Shown here in pieces: positions 1 to 8,662 of a stretch of DNA of 64,000 nt. Position numbers and translations under genes: made by a program. The notes under the pieces are model-generated. The model searched no databases. It was given only the letters and a program-made list of their open reading frames with translations, and was not told the DNA's origin. Source of the DNA: Cyclobacteriaceae bacterium (GTDB lineage Bacteria; Bacteroidota; Bacteroidia; Cytophagales; Cyclobacteriaceae); assembly GCA_016786585.1 (NCBI GenBank), contig JAEUUI010000026.1, positions 1 to 64,000 on the forward strand, read 5' to 3'. Positions within the stretch are counted from its first letter, which is position 1, and each line of letters opens with the position of its first letter.

Positions 1-2
1 AC

Positions 3-248
3 GACAGCACGCGCGGTTATTCCATGAAGATTGATACCGTAGCACGAACGTTGTACCTGAAACAGCGCCTGGATACTACGAATAAAAGTTTGCTGGCGTA
101 TCAAATGGTGGATGAGAAGAATATGCTGCTGAGGGGAACGATTAAAAATGATTCGGTGTCGATCCTGCTGAAGCGCAAAACGGAAAAAGACTTTCTGCTG
201 ATGAAGCGTGGCTTCCGCTGGATCAACGAATACCCGTTTAACCGGTAA
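3..248 (+). CDS. C-terminal part of a DoxX-like membrane protein (5' truncated)
   Basis: The reading frame is open from the left edge (first full codon at 3) through the ATG at 24, so the gene almost certainly begins outside the window and only about 81 residues are seen. The visible part is soluble, beta-rich in appearance and ends in RGFRWINEYPFNR. This ending is like the C-terminal extension of DoxX-family proteins in Bacteroidota, as far as I recall; the membrane part that would prove it is missing. It is convergent with the beta-barrel gene, whose stop lies 3 bp away. The family call is an inference; the coding call is strong. Confidence 0.6.
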   Translation, partial: DSTRGYSMKIDTVARTLYLKQRLDTTNKSLLAYQMVDEKNMLLRGTIKNDSVSILLKRKTEKDFLLMKRGFRWINEYPFNR

Positions 249-251
249 GGG

Positions 252-1184
252 TTATCCTTTCGGTTTTTTGTTTCTCGGTCCCGGCCATGGGTACTTGTGC
301 TTGGTCGGCCGGCTCGCAACACGTTTCTTTTTCTTCGCTTCCTTCTCGCGGTGTTCGATCGTAAGCGTTCGTGCAATACCGAATGTTAACGACAGGAAAA
401 GATCTCTCCGGTTTCCGTAGATGTCGTAAAGCGCTTCAAAGTTTTTAACGCGTTTGGTGTAGTCGGACGTGCGCGGCTCAAGAATACCGATGTTTCCGCG
501 AAGATCGAACGATGCGCGCCAGTTCTCGCTGAAGTCCCAGTCGGAGCGGAAGCCGATACTTCCGAACAATTGAAACTTCTGAAAGTCTTTTGTTTCGGAG
601 AGTTTGGTGTTAACGTTTTTAACAATTACGCCATCGTATTCAACTTCTTCCACGAAAGCAGAATACTTTGTTTCGAATTCATCGTTTTGTGCAGAAGGGA
701 ACGGGCCAGTAAGTTCAACCGGGAACTTGAGTTTGCCATCGGTATGACGTACCGTTTCTTTTCCATTCAATAAAAATCCCACGCCCACAGAAGCAACAAA
801 GCTTACTTTAAAGAACGACATGTCGATGATATGAAGCTTGATGCCTGCGGGAATCTGAATGTAGGTGAGATCGATTTTACGTTCACCAATTTCACCGCCC
901 GTAGAGTTGATCACGTTAAAGTTCTGCCCGATGTGAATGATGCTCGGGTCGAACATGAAGCCGTGACCTTCGCGGTCAATGCCGTAGTGAACGCCTATCG
1001 GGCTGTACTTGATGTCGAAGCGCGTGCGGTAGCGGGAGTCCTGATTAATGCCTCCGTCCCAGGTGTAGGGTACAGCAATGCCGGTGAAAAGACCCAGCGA
1101 ATGTACCTCCTGTGCCTCGGTTGAAGCCACTGCCAAAAGCCAAAAAAATAGGAATAGACACGCTGGTAAAGGTTTTTTGGTCAT
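252..1184 (-). CDS. Outer-membrane beta-barrel (PorT/porin-like) protein
   Basis: 310-residue secreted protein. The ATG at 1184 gives a typical signal peptide (MTKKP, then a hydrophobic run ending near STEAQ); a GTG three codons upstream is less likely. The body alternates polar and hydrophobic residues in barrel-like strands, with phrases such as GLFTGIAVPY and FGSIGFRSDWDF that fit outer-membrane beta-barrel families of Bacteroidota. The last about 35 residues are a Lys/Arg/Pro-rich tail (EKEAKKKKR onwards), unusual after a barrel and probably periplasmic. It is divergent from the LTA-synthase-like gene. The specific substrate or partner is unknown. Confidence 0.75.
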   Translation of the reverse strand: MTKKPLPACLFLFFWLLAVASTEAQEVHSLGLFTGIAVPYTWDGGINQDSRYRTRFDIKYSPIGVHYGIDREGHGFMFDPSIIHIGQNFNVINSTGGEIGERKIDLTYIQIPAGIKLHIIDMSFFKVSFVASVGVGFLLNGKETVRHTDGKLKFPVELTGPFPSAQNDEFETKYSAFVEEVEYDGVIVKNVNTKLSETKDFQKFQLFGSIGFRSDWDFSENWRASFDLRGNIGILEPRTSDYTKRVKNFEALYDIYGNRRDLFLSLTFGIARTLTIEHREKEAKKKKRVASRPTKHKYPWPGPRNKKPKG

Positions 1185-1273
1185 GCACGACACTAATCAG
1201 ACAGCCAAAATAATGATAAAATTTAATACTACATTATTATTCATGCATCTGCTTTACAGCTTATTGACCCATG

Positions 1274-1305
1274 TTTGTTCAATCGCTTCTTTTAGAACAA
1301 CTTTG
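1274..1305 (+). promoter_or_regulatory. Bacteroidota-type promoter for the LTA-synthase-like gene
   Basis: TTTG at 1274-1277, a 20-bp spacer and CAACTTTG at 1298-1305 match the Bacteroidota consensus TTTG-N19-21-TAnnTTTG at all but one position. Transcription would begin about 6-8 bp later, next to the ATG at 1313. This argues for that start over the in-frame ATG at 1271, which overlaps the -33 element, and suggests a nearly leaderless mRNA. Confidence 0.5.
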
Positions 1306-1312
1306 CACTTCG

Positions 1313-3265
1313 ATGGGCATCCACTCTTCACGATTTTTTAAAGGTCTTCAGCTTGAGGGCAACGTTTACTGGGCGTTGTTTCTCCGCCTGCTGTTAGCGA
1401 TGTTTCTGTTCATGCTCTGCCGGGTTGGGTTTTACCTGTACAACCTTAGCTACTTCCCGGAAATGACGACCTGGAACTTCATGCGCATTCTATGGGGCGG
1501 ATTCTGGTTCGATCTTACTGCGGTGCTATACATCAATGTTATCATTCTTATTCTTTCGATTATTCCGGTTGATTTACGCTTCAGGGCAGGCTACCAGACC
1601 ACGATAAAAATCTTCTACTATGTGTTGAACGGTGCTGCGCTGGCCGTGAACGTGATGGATTTTATCTACTACAAATTCACGTTGCGAAGAACTACGGCTG
1701 ATGTGTTCGACCAGTTTGAAAATGAAACCAATTTATTCTCGCTCTTCTTCCGTTTCCTGATCGATTACTGGTATGCCGTTGTGTTTTGGCTGCTGCTGAT
1801 GTGGATCATGGTGAAGCTGTATAATAAAATTAAAGTTCAGGGGCCGTTGATGCAGCATCGCATCGCGTATTATGTTGCCGGTGTACTGGCCGTTCCATTG
1901 ATAGTCGGGTTATTTATTGGCGCGGTTCGCGGAGGTTTTCGCCACAGTACGCGACCAATCACGCTAAGCAATGCCGGAGAATACGTTGAGCATCCGAACG
2001 AAGTAAGCCTTGTGTTGAATACACCATTCGCGATTCTGAGAACGCTTGGCAAAACAAAAATTCAGAAGATCAAATACTACACTGACGAACAGGAACTGAA
2101 TAAGATTTATTCTCCGGTTCATGTGCCCGCAGACTCGGCAGCGTTTAAAGCTGACAATGTTGTGGTGATCATCCTGGAAAGTTTTTCAAAAGAATTCTTC
2201 GGAACATTTAATCACGACAAACCGGGCTACAAGGGTTATACACCTTTTCTGGATTCACTGATTCAGCACAGCGAGTCGTTCGATTATTCATTCGCGAATG
2301 GAAGAAAATCGATTGATGGATTGCCATCCGTGCTGGCCAGCATTCCGTCTTTAGGCGTTCCCTATGTGCTTACACCTTTTGCCAACAACCGGATCAACAG
2401 TTTAGGAAACCTGCTTCGCGATAAAGGCTATCATACTTCGTTCTTTCATGGCGCTCCGAACGGATCGATGGGCTTTAGCTCGTTCACCAACCTCGCAGGC
2501 ATTGATCATTACTATGGCAAGACTGAATATGGCAACGATGCAGACTTCGATGGCATGTGGGGAATCTGGGACGACAAGTTTTTTGGCTTTTATGCCGACA
2601 AGCTGAATGAGTTTCCGCAACCGTTCATGTCGGCTATTTTTTCTGTGAGCTCGCACCACCCCTTTGTAGTGCCCGAAGAATTTGAAGGAAAATTCAAAGG
2701 CGGGGAGGAGCCGATCCTGAAATGTATTGAGTATACCGACTATGCGCTTCGGAAGTTCTTCGCGAAAGCATCAACCATGCCGTGGTATAAGAATACGCTG
2801 TTTGTTATCACAGCCGATCACGTATCGTCAAACATTGTATTCCCGGAATCGCATACCACGTGGGGATTATTTTCGGTGCCGATCATTTTCTTTAAACCCG
2901 ATAACAGCCTTGCGCAACGCAGTCCGGCTATCGCGCAGCAGATTGACATCATGCCATCGGTACTGGGATATTTAAAGTACGATAAACCGTATGTCGGCTT
3001 CGGGCATAATATTTTTGATTCAACCGCTATTTCGTTTGCGTTCAACTATCGCGATGACGTGTATAATTTGTACGAAGGCGAGTACCTGCTGATGTTTGAC
3101 GGCAAGCGGACAATCAGCCTGTATAATTTTGTCAACGATAAAATGCTTCAGCAGGACCTGAAAAAGACTAACCGGGATATCGTTAGCCGGATGGAATCAA
3201 AAATCAAGGCGATCATCCAGCAATACAACAACCGGATGGTAGAGGACAAGCTGACTGCGCAGTAA
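1313..3265 (+). CDS. LTA-synthase-family sulfatase-fold phosphotransferase
   Basis: 650-residue polytopic protein. About five membrane segments occupy the first 205 residues, followed by an extracytoplasmic alkaline phosphatase/sulfatase-fold domain. Metal-site features are visible: VVVIILES near residue 285, the probable nucleophile region NGRKSIDGLPS near 330, SSHHPF, and TADH near the end. This is the architecture of LtaS/MdoB-like enzymes, which transfer phosphoglycerol (or phosphoethanolamine) from lipid donors to glycans or lipids outside the membrane. Gram-negative Bacteroidota make no lipoteichoic acid, so the acceptor is unknown. The start at 1313 is chosen because 1271 falls in the promoter. 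It is followed by a convergent lipoprotein gene with no gap. Confidence 0.85.
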   Translation: MGIHSSRFFKGLQLEGNVYWALFLRLLLAMFLFMLCRVGFYLYNLSYFPEMTTWNFMRILWGGFWFDLTAVLYINVIILILSIIPVDLRFRAGYQTTIKIFYYVLNGAALAVNVMDFIYYKFTLRRTTADVFDQFENETNLFSLFFRFLIDYWYAVVFWLLLMWIMVKLYNKIKVQGPLMQHRIAYYVAGVLAVPLIVGLFIGAVRGGFRHSTRPITLSNAGEYVEHPNEVSLVLNTPFAILRTLGKTKIQKIKYYTDEQELNKIYSPVHVPADSAAFKADNVVVIILESFSKEFFGTFNHDKPGYKGYTPFLDSLIQHSESFDYSFANGRKSIDGLPSVLASIPSLGVPYVLTPFANNRINSLGNLLRDKGYHTSFFHGAPNGSMGFSSFTNLAGIDHYYGKTEYGNDADFDGMWGIWDDKFFGFYADKLNEFPQPFMSAIFSVSSHHPFVVPEEFEGKFKGGEEPILKCIEYTDYALRKFFAKASTMPWYKNTLFVITADHVSSNIVFPESHTTWGLFSVPIIFFKPDNSLAQRSPAIAQQIDIMPSVLGYLKYDKPYVGFGHNIFDSTAISFAFNYRDDVYNLYEGEYLLMFDGKRTISLYNFVNDKMLQQDLKKTNRDIVSRMESKIKAIIQQYNNRMVEDKLTAQ

Positions 3266-3679
3266 TCAGATATTCTTTTTGTATTTGATGATGGTGGCCT
3301 TCACCTGCTGACCTTTCGAGTACTTTGTTTTGGTGGTAAACAATCCGAAAAAAATGCGCTTCCGGCCCGCACCGGCACCTGCGCCACCCGATGTGCTTCC
3401 GGTATTGGTGAGCGATACATCATCGAAGATGATTGCATCAGCACCTTTCTTTTTCACATACTCGGTAAGCTTTGCCTGGACTTTATCAGATGCTTTCTTG
3501 GCCGTTACTTCGTACGTAAGCTTTCCCATAATTTCATTTGGCTCGCTGATATCGCCTTCGCGGAAATACAAGTCAACATTCTGTGTTGGCTGATACGACC
3601 GGCCATAGTAAATAATCTTGTTTCCACAGGCGGAAAGCACAAGCAACAAAAGGAAAAAAACAGGTTTTGAAAATATCAT
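3266..3679 (-). CDS. Small lipoprotein of unknown function
   Basis: 137 residues from the ATG at 3679 (a GTG two codons earlier is also in frame). The leader is hydrophobic and ends in the lipobox LSAC, so it is lipidated at Cys about residue 18. The mature part carries a segment (about 60-95) with phrases such as ADAIIFDD, reminiscent of YbjQ/heavy-metal-binding-like folds that help proteins judge 'surface-exposed small domain', but similarity is too weak to assign. A Gly/Ala-rich linker (GGAGAGAG) separates it from a basic C-terminus. It is convergent with the LTA-synthase-like gene and divergent from the OmpA-like gene. Confidence 0.65.
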   Translation of the reverse strand: MIFSKPVFFLLLLVLSACGNKIIYYGRSYQPTQNVDLYFREGDISEPNEIMGKLTYEVTAKKASDKVQAKLTEYVKKKGADAIIFDDVSLTNTGSTSGGAGAGAGRKRIFFGLFTTKTKYSKGQQVKATIIKYKKNI

Positions 3680-3746
3680 CTTCACCGGGTTCGAGTATTA
3701 AATATAACGGGTCTGTTGTAAATTGTATGCTTAACAAACAATCCTT

Positions 3747-4157
3747 ATGCCGCGTTCCGTCAGGCTTTTGGTGTTGTGCATGCTGATTGCTTCTGCCGGG
3801 TTCGCGCAGGAGCAGGAAATCCGCATGAGCATTTACTTTGGCGGGGGCGATTATCGTGTGGATACCTTACAGTCGATGGAGCTGCATCATTGGCTGGATT
3901 CGATTCCTAATCTCGAGAAGTATGAAATCCACCTGATCAGTCATACCGATCCGATCGGAGGCCGGCAATACAACGAATGGCTTTCGCAGATGCGCAGCGA
4001 AACGGTTAAACAGCTGATCCTGCAAAAGCAGATTCCTGAAAACAAGATCAGCATCAAAGACTGGGGTCTCGACAATGCCGTGTACTCGAACCGGACGCGG
4101 GGCGGCATGCGAATGAACCGCAGGGTGGACGTGATCCTGTTTCCGATCGTTCTGTAA
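3747..4157 (+). CDS. Secreted OmpA-like (peptidoglycan-binding) protein
   Basis: 136 residues: a signal peptide of about 20 residues (…ASAGFAQ) followed directly by one OmpA/MotB C-terminal domain. Diagnostic parts are ISHTDPIGGRQYNEWLSQ and the closing NRRVDVI; in this fold the Asp and Arg bind diaminopimelate of peptidoglycan. There is no barrel, lipobox or membrane anchor, so it is probably a free periplasmic peptidoglycan-binding protein. It reads divergently from the lipoprotein gene and stands alone before the ABC ATPase gene 127 bp downstream. Confidence 0.8.
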   Translation: MPRSVRLLVLCMLIASAGFAQEQEIRMSIYFGGGDYRVDTLQSMELHHWLDSIPNLEKYEIHLISHTDPIGGRQYNEWLSQMRSETVKQLILQKQIPENKISIKDWGLDNAVYSNRTRGGMRMNRRVDVILFPIVL

Positions 4158-4284
4158 CGCACTGTCCGATTTAGGACGGCATTTTGCAAATCCGGACGAA
4201 AGAATCCCCTAAAATAACCGATATTTCGCCTTTCAGGCACGTTTAGGTGCTTGGCATATTATTAGCAATTCAGCCCGAAATCTT

Positions 4285-4971
4285 ATGATCAAACTACGCG
4301 ACATTGATAAGTACGTTGATTCCCGCTTCCAACGCACCTTCATTTTAAAAGGAATTAACCTGGATGTAAACCAAGGCGAGTTCCTTACCATTATGGGACC
4401 CAGCGGTGCCGGCAAGTCATCCCTGATGAACATTATCGGTTTGCTGGATGAACCTTCGGCAGGAGAGTACTTCTTTTTCGATGAGCCCGTTCACAAGCTT
4501 CGCGAGAAGCAGAAGTCGGAAATGCATAAGAACTACATCGGCTTCATTTTCCAGGCCTATCACCTGATTGATGAGCTAACCGTTTACGAGAATATTGAAA
4601 CCCCGTTACTTTATAAAGGCGTTGCGGCCAGTCAGCGTAAAAGCATGGTTGCCGAATTGCTCGACAGGTTTAACATGGTTGCCAAGAAAGACCTGTTCCC
4701 GGAGCAATTGAGCGGTGGCCAGCAACAGCTGGTAGGCATTGCACGTGCGATTATCGGTCAGCCGAAGTTATTGCTGGCGGATGAACCTACCGGTAACCTG
4801 CATTCCGAGCAGGGTAAACAAATCATGGAGATCTTCCGGAAGCTCAATGACGAAGGGATTACTATTATCCAGGTAACCCACTCGGAAGAGAACGCACGGT
4901 ATGGAAAACGAATCGTTACCGTAGCAGACGGAGTAGTTCAGTCGGATGTACAAGTTGAAAAAAGAAATTAA
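4285..4971 (+). CDS. ABC transporter ATP-binding protein, LolD/MacB type
   Basis: 228-residue cytoplasmic ATPase. Walker A GPSGAGKSS near residue 39, Q-loop FIFQAY, signature LSGGQQQ, Walker B LLLADEP and H-loop VTHSEE are all present, so it should hydrolyse ATP. The sequence class is that of LolD/MacB ATPases, which power lipoprotein release or efflux without solute passing the inner membrane. The D-loop reads GNLHSEQ, with His where Asp is usual. It lies 7 bp upstream of a TolC-type gene and is probably cotranscribed with it. No cognate permease or membrane-fusion protein is adjacent; the nearest permease is at 20213. Confidence 0.85.
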   Translation: MIKLRDIDKYVDSRFQRTFILKGINLDVNQGEFLTIMGPSGAGKSSLMNIIGLLDEPSAGEYFFFDEPVHKLREKQKSEMHKNYIGFIFQAYHLIDELTVYENIETPLLYKGVAASQRKSMVAELLDRFNMVAKKDLFPEQLSGGQQQLVGIARAIIGQPKLLLADEPTGNLHSEQGKQIMEIFRKLNDEGITIIQVTHSEENARYGKRIVTVADGVVQSDVQVEKRN

Positions 4972-4978
4972 GCAAAGG

Positions 4979-6442
4979 ATGAAGATTGTTGTGAGTTTTT
5001 GCCTGGTGATTCTGTCGTTTGGTGTATTCGCCCAGACGGATTCTACCAACATGCGGGTGTTAACGTTTGAAGAAGCTGTTAGGATTGCGTTGGAGAACAG
5101 CGTAACGGTTAATACCCAACGGAACAATCTTCAGTTGAGCGAGGCGCAGCGGATTGGTGCCTATGCAGGTCTTGCACCTACTGTAAATGCAAGTGCATCG
5201 GCCGCGCGTAACGATGGTAACTTTTTTAACTCGAATGCGGGCCAGGTTGTAAACGGTGTTACTGACAACGTTTCGGGTTCACTTTCCATTAACCTGAATC
5301 TCTTCAGCGGATTTAATCAGATCAATACGATTCGTCAGTTTTCCAGCCAGTTGCAGGCGCAGAACTATTTGGTTCATCGTACAGCACAGGATGCCATCAA
5401 TACAGTATCCACGCAATACCTGACCGTGATGCTCGACAAACAATTGCTGATCATCGCCAAAGAAAATTACGAGGCACTCGACAAACAGTATCAACAGGTA
5501 AAAGAACAAGTAGCGCTTGGGGCAAAATCGCCTGTGGATGAATACAACCAGGAAGCGCAGGCGCGTGCCGCCGAACTTCGTGCCATCCAGGCGGAGATCA
5601 AACTGAACAACGATAAGGCTCTTCTCGCGCAAACGCTTCTGATCGATCCGTTTGAAGTGTTCGATGTGGAGCGTCCGGGTTGGGATGTGAATACGTTCGA
5701 TACCGATGCACTGAATCCCGAAGAGCTTGCCGAACGTGCGAAAAAATCCAGAGGTGATTACTTAAGTGCAGTAAAAACAGCCGATGCGCAACGATACAGC
5801 ATGTACGCGGCACGCGGATTGTTTTTTCCCAACCTGAGTGCTTTTTTCAATGTTCGCTCAGCATATAACAAACCACACGGTATACCCGATTCCGTAGAAA
5901 ATTTCAGAACGGTAATCGTTGCAGATGCAGCAGAGGCATCCGGCTACCGCCTGGGCAGTGAATCGCTGGGCGTAGGTGCGAATCCCGAAGTTCCGCGGCC
6001 ATTTGACGAGCAGTTCAGAACGAATAACCTCCAAAAGACATTCGGATTTCAATTGACAATCCCGATTTTCAATGGTCTTCAAACCCGCACCAACTACGTA
6101 CAGCGTAAAATTCAATACAGGAATGCACAGCTCACCCGGAATAATCTTGAATTCCAGGTACGCAACGATGTAATCCGCGCGATCCGCAACTACGAAGGCT
6201 CCAGAAGGGCTTTTACCGTAACTTCCGATCAATTAAAGGCGGCAGAACTTGCCTTCCGGTATGAAACCGAGCGCTACAATCTGGGAGTGACAAACTTTGT
6301 GGAGTATGCAAATGCTAACCGCGTGTATGTTCAGGCGCAAACCGACAAGGCCCAGGCCGAATACACACTCGTGTTTCAAAAAATTGTGCTGGAATATGCG
6401 GTCGGAACGCTCAAAACCGAGAGTGCATCCATGCAAAATTAA
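4979..6442 (+). CDS. TolC-family outer-membrane efflux channel protein
   Basis: 487 residues from the ATG at 4979, which follows an AAAGGA-type ribosome site and starts a clear signal peptide (MKIVVSF…FAQ); an ATG 33 bp earlier inside the ATPase gene is rejected because it would bury the leader. Two outer-membrane-efflux repeats are visible: long amphipathic helices starting at LTFEEAVRIALENS and again in the second half ending YTLVFQKIVLEYAVGTL. It should form a trimeric periplasm-spanning channel. With the upstream ATPase it forms two parts of an exporter; the rest must be encoded elsewhere. Confidence 0.88.
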   Translation: MKIVVSFCLVILSFGVFAQTDSTNMRVLTFEEAVRIALENSVTVNTQRNNLQLSEAQRIGAYAGLAPTVNASASAARNDGNFFNSNAGQVVNGVTDNVSGSLSINLNLFSGFNQINTIRQFSSQLQAQNYLVHRTAQDAINTVSTQYLTVMLDKQLLIIAKENYEALDKQYQQVKEQVALGAKSPVDEYNQEAQARAAELRAIQAEIKLNNDKALLAQTLLIDPFEVFDVERPGWDVNTFDTDALNPEELAERAKKSRGDYLSAVKTADAQRYSMYAARGLFFPNLSAFFNVRSAYNKPHGIPDSVENFRTVIVADAAEASGYRLGSESLGVGANPEVPRPFDEQFRTNNLQKTFGFQLTIPIFNGLQTRTNYVQRKIQYRNAQLTRNNLEFQVRNDVIRAIRNYEGSRRAFTVTSDQLKAAELAFRYETERYNLGVTNFVEYANANRVYVQAQTDKAQAEYTLVFQKIVLEYAVGTLKTESASMQN

Positions 6443-6464
6443 CGATCCGGCAACTCCGGCAGAC

Positions 6465-6495
6465 TTCCTTAATTCTTCGAAAATCCATACATTTG
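6465..6495 (+). promoter_or_regulatory. Candidate rpsA promoter
   Basis: TACATTTG at 6488-6495 is a perfect TAnnTTTG -7 element; the matching -33 box is weak (TTCC at 6465-6468). The start would fall near 6502, inside the hairpin described next, leaving an approximately 100-nt rpsA leader. Confidence 0.45.
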
Positions 6496-6496
6496 C

Positions 6497-6526
6497 AGCC
6501 CTGTTCGTTTGAGCAGGGCTCTTTTT
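6497..6526 (+). terminator. Hairpin plus T-run between tolC-like gene and rpsA
   Basis: AGCCCTG (6497-6503) pairs with CAGGGCT (6514-6520) and is followed by CTTTTT. It fits an intrinsic terminator for the ABC/TolC unit. Because it overlaps the expected rpsA start region, part of it may instead belong to the rpsA leader. Confidence 0.5.
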
Positions 6527-6605
6527 ATGTTAAAAGAGCTTAGTTAAACCAAAATTGCAGCATTCCGGCCCGGATGCGGCATGTATTGAAGGGCAAGTTC
6601 ATTTT

Positions 6606-8573
6606 ATGGCTAAAGAAAAAGCAAAACCTGCTTCCGCTGACGAAGAATCGAAAGCGGTTAAGAAAAAAGCTGTTGAAAACACAGCAGACCTCGATGAAGT
6701 AGATCCGCTCGCAGAGGTTAAAGCACTCCAGAAAGAAGAAATTGATTCAGAAGCAATTCCGGTTACCGAACTGAGAAAGGCGGTGAAGGCGAAAGCTGTG
6801 CCGGGCGAGTTCGACTGGGATGCGTATGATCGCAAAGGCTTTGGCGAAGGTTACTCCGCGAAAGACCGTGAGAAAATGGAGAAAATGTACGAGGGAACTG
6901 TTACTACAATTGACAGTGGCGAACTCGTAGAAGGTGTTGTGGTTGGTATTAACGACCGTGACGTTATTTTGAATATCGGATTTAAGTCTGACGGTCTTGT
7001 ACCGCTGGCTGAATTCAAAGACATGCAGAACCTGAAGATCGGTGACAAGGTTGACTTGTTTATCGAGGAGCGTGAAGACCTTATGGGTCAACTCGTTCTC
7101 AGCCGCAGAAAAGCGAAGCTGGTGAAAGGATGGGAAAACATCCAGAAGTCACTTGATAACGATGCGGTAATCGAAGGTTTCGTGAAGCGCAGAACAAAAG
7201 GTGGTTTGATTGTCGATGTGTTTGGAATCGAGGCTTTCTTGCCTGGTTCACAAATCGATGTGAAGCCTATCCGCGACTTCGATGTGTATGTTAATAAGTC
7301 GATGGAAGTGAAAGTTGTGAAAATCAACTACACCAACGACAACGTAGTGGTATCGCACAAAGTGTTGATCGAGAAAGATCTCGAGCAGCAGAAGGTGGCA
7401 ATCCTCAGCAACCTCGAGAAAGGTCAGGTACTGGAAGGTACGATCAAGAACATGACCAACTTCGGTGTGTTCATCGACCTCGGTGGTGTGGATGGCTTGT
7501 TGCACATTACGGATATTTCATGGGGCCGCATCAATCACCCGGAAGAGCTGCTTAAGCTTGATCAGGTGGTTAAAGTTGTTGTGCTTGATTTCGATGGTGA
7601 GAAGAAGCGTATCAGCCTTGGTATGAAACAACTCACTCCTCATCCTTGGGCTGGCTTGTCTGACGAAGTTCAGATTGGCTCTAAGGTGAAAGGTAAGATT
7701 GTTAACGTAGCGGATTACGGTGCGTTCCTCGAACTTCAGCCGGGTGTTGAAGGTCTGATCCACGTATCGGAAATGAGCTGGTCACAGCACCTGCGCAATC
7801 CTCAGGATTTCATGAAGGTTGGAGATGAAGTTGAAGCTGTTGTGTTGACGATCGACCGCGAAGAGCGCAAGATGTCACTCGGCATCAAGCAACTGACCGA
7901 AGATCCTTGGACCCGTCAGGATGTGTTGAGCAAGTACGCTGTAGGTACGCGTCATAAAGGTATCGTTCGTAACCTCACAAACTTCGGCTTGTTTATCGAG
8001 CTGGAAGAAGGTATCGATGGCCTCGTGCACGTATCTGACTTAAGCTGGACGAAGAAGATCAAGCATCCTTCTGAGTTCGTGAAAGTAGGCGAGCAAATGG
8101 AAGTTGTTGTGCTGGAGCTTGACGCGGCTAACCGCAGACTGGCCCTTAGTCACAAGCATATCGAAGAGAACCCTTGGGATACATTTGAAAACGTGTTCAC
8201 CGTTGGATCTGTTCACAAGTGTACCGTAACCAGCAAGAACGACAAAGGTGCAACGCTTGAGCTTCCTTACGGAATCGAAGGCTTCTGCTCTGCGAAGAAC
8301 CTGGTGAAAGAAGACGGTAGCAAAGTTGAAACCGGTGAGAGCCTGGATTTCAAAGTGCTCGAGTTCTCGAAGGAAGACCGCAGAATCGTTCTTTCACACA
8401 AAGCGATGTACTCTGCTGAAGAAGCTCCGGTAGCGAAGAAAGCTCCTGCAGGAAAAGCTCCAAGCAAAGGCAAGACGATCGAAAAGATCAACCAGGAAGT
8501 TGAGAAATCAACCCTTGGCGATCTTGAGGCGTTGAGCGCGCTGAAGGACAAGATGAATACAAAAGGAGAGTAA
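6606..8573 (+). CDS. rpsA: 30S ribosomal protein S1
   Basis: 655 residues from the ATG at 6606 (MAKEKAKPAS); an upstream in-frame ATG at 6555 lies in the leader and is not credible. The first about 95 residues are a Lys/Glu/Ala-rich disordered extension. Six S1 RNA-binding domains follow, the middle four with strongly conserved turns (TNFGVFIDL, VADYGAFLEL, TNFGLFIEL; then GVDGLLHITDISW-like strands). A short tail ends in TLGDLEALSALKDKM, as in other Bacteroidota S1 proteins. It delivers mRNA to the 30S platform, important where Shine-Dalgarno sites are weak. Flanked by a leader hairpin and a strong terminator, it appears monocistronic. Confidence 0.96.
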   Translation: MAKEKAKPASADEESKAVKKKAVENTADLDEVDPLAEVKALQKEEIDSEAIPVTELRKAVKAKAVPGEFDWDAYDRKGFGEGYSAKDREKMEKMYEGTVTTIDSGELVEGVVVGINDRDVILNIGFKSDGLVPLAEFKDMQNLKIGDKVDLFIEEREDLMGQLVLSRRKAKLVKGWENIQKSLDNDAVIEGFVKRRTKGGLIVDVFGIEAFLPGSQIDVKPIRDFDVYVNKSMEVKVVKINYTNDNVVVSHKVLIEKDLEQQKVAILSNLEKGQVLEGTIKNMTNFGVFIDLGGVDGLLHITDISWGRINHPEELLKLDQVVKVVVLDFDGEKKRISLGMKQLTPHPWAGLSDEVQIGSKVKGKIVNVADYGAFLELQPGVEGLIHVSEMSWSQHLRNPQDFMKVGDEVEAVVLTIDREERKMSLGIKQLTEDPWTRQDVLSKYAVGTRHKGIVRNLTNFGLFIELEEGIDGLVHVSDLSWTKKIKHPSEFVKVGEQMEVVVLELDAANRRLALSHKHIEENPWDTFENVFTVGSVHKCTVTSKNDKGATLELPYGIEGFCSAKNLVKEDGSKVETGESLDFKVLEFSKEDRRIVLSHKAMYSAEEAPVAKKAPAGKAPSKGKTIEKINQEVEKSTLGDLEALSALKDKMNTKGE

Positions 8574-8592
8574 TTTCTTTTTGAAGGATACG

Positions 8593-8624
8593 CAAAAGGT
8601 GGTTTCGGCCACCTTTTGTTTTTT
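8593..8624 (+). terminator. rpsA intrinsic terminator
   Basis: CAAAAGGTGG (8593-8602) pairs perfectly with CCACCTTTTG (8609-8618) around a six-base loop, followed by six T. It lies 20 bp after the rpsA stop. Confidence 0.9.
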
Positions 8625-8630
8625 ACGGAC

Positions 8631-8661
8631 GTTGCAATCCGCAGTGATTTTTTTAGTTTTG
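8631..8661 (+). promoter_or_regulatory. Promoter upstream of the tRNA-Cys leader
   Basis: GTTG at 8631-8634, a 19-bp spacer and TAGTTTTG at 8654-8661 (a perfect TAnnTTTG) form a good Bacteroidota-type promoter. Transcription should start near 8668, within or just before the first hairpin of the leader. Confidence 0.5.
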
Positions 8662-8662
8662 T

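Noticed and set aside
6555-6605. Upstream ATG for rpsA
   Set aside because: It lies in the structured leader and adds residues unlike S1; the ATG at 6606 begins the usual MAKE sequence.
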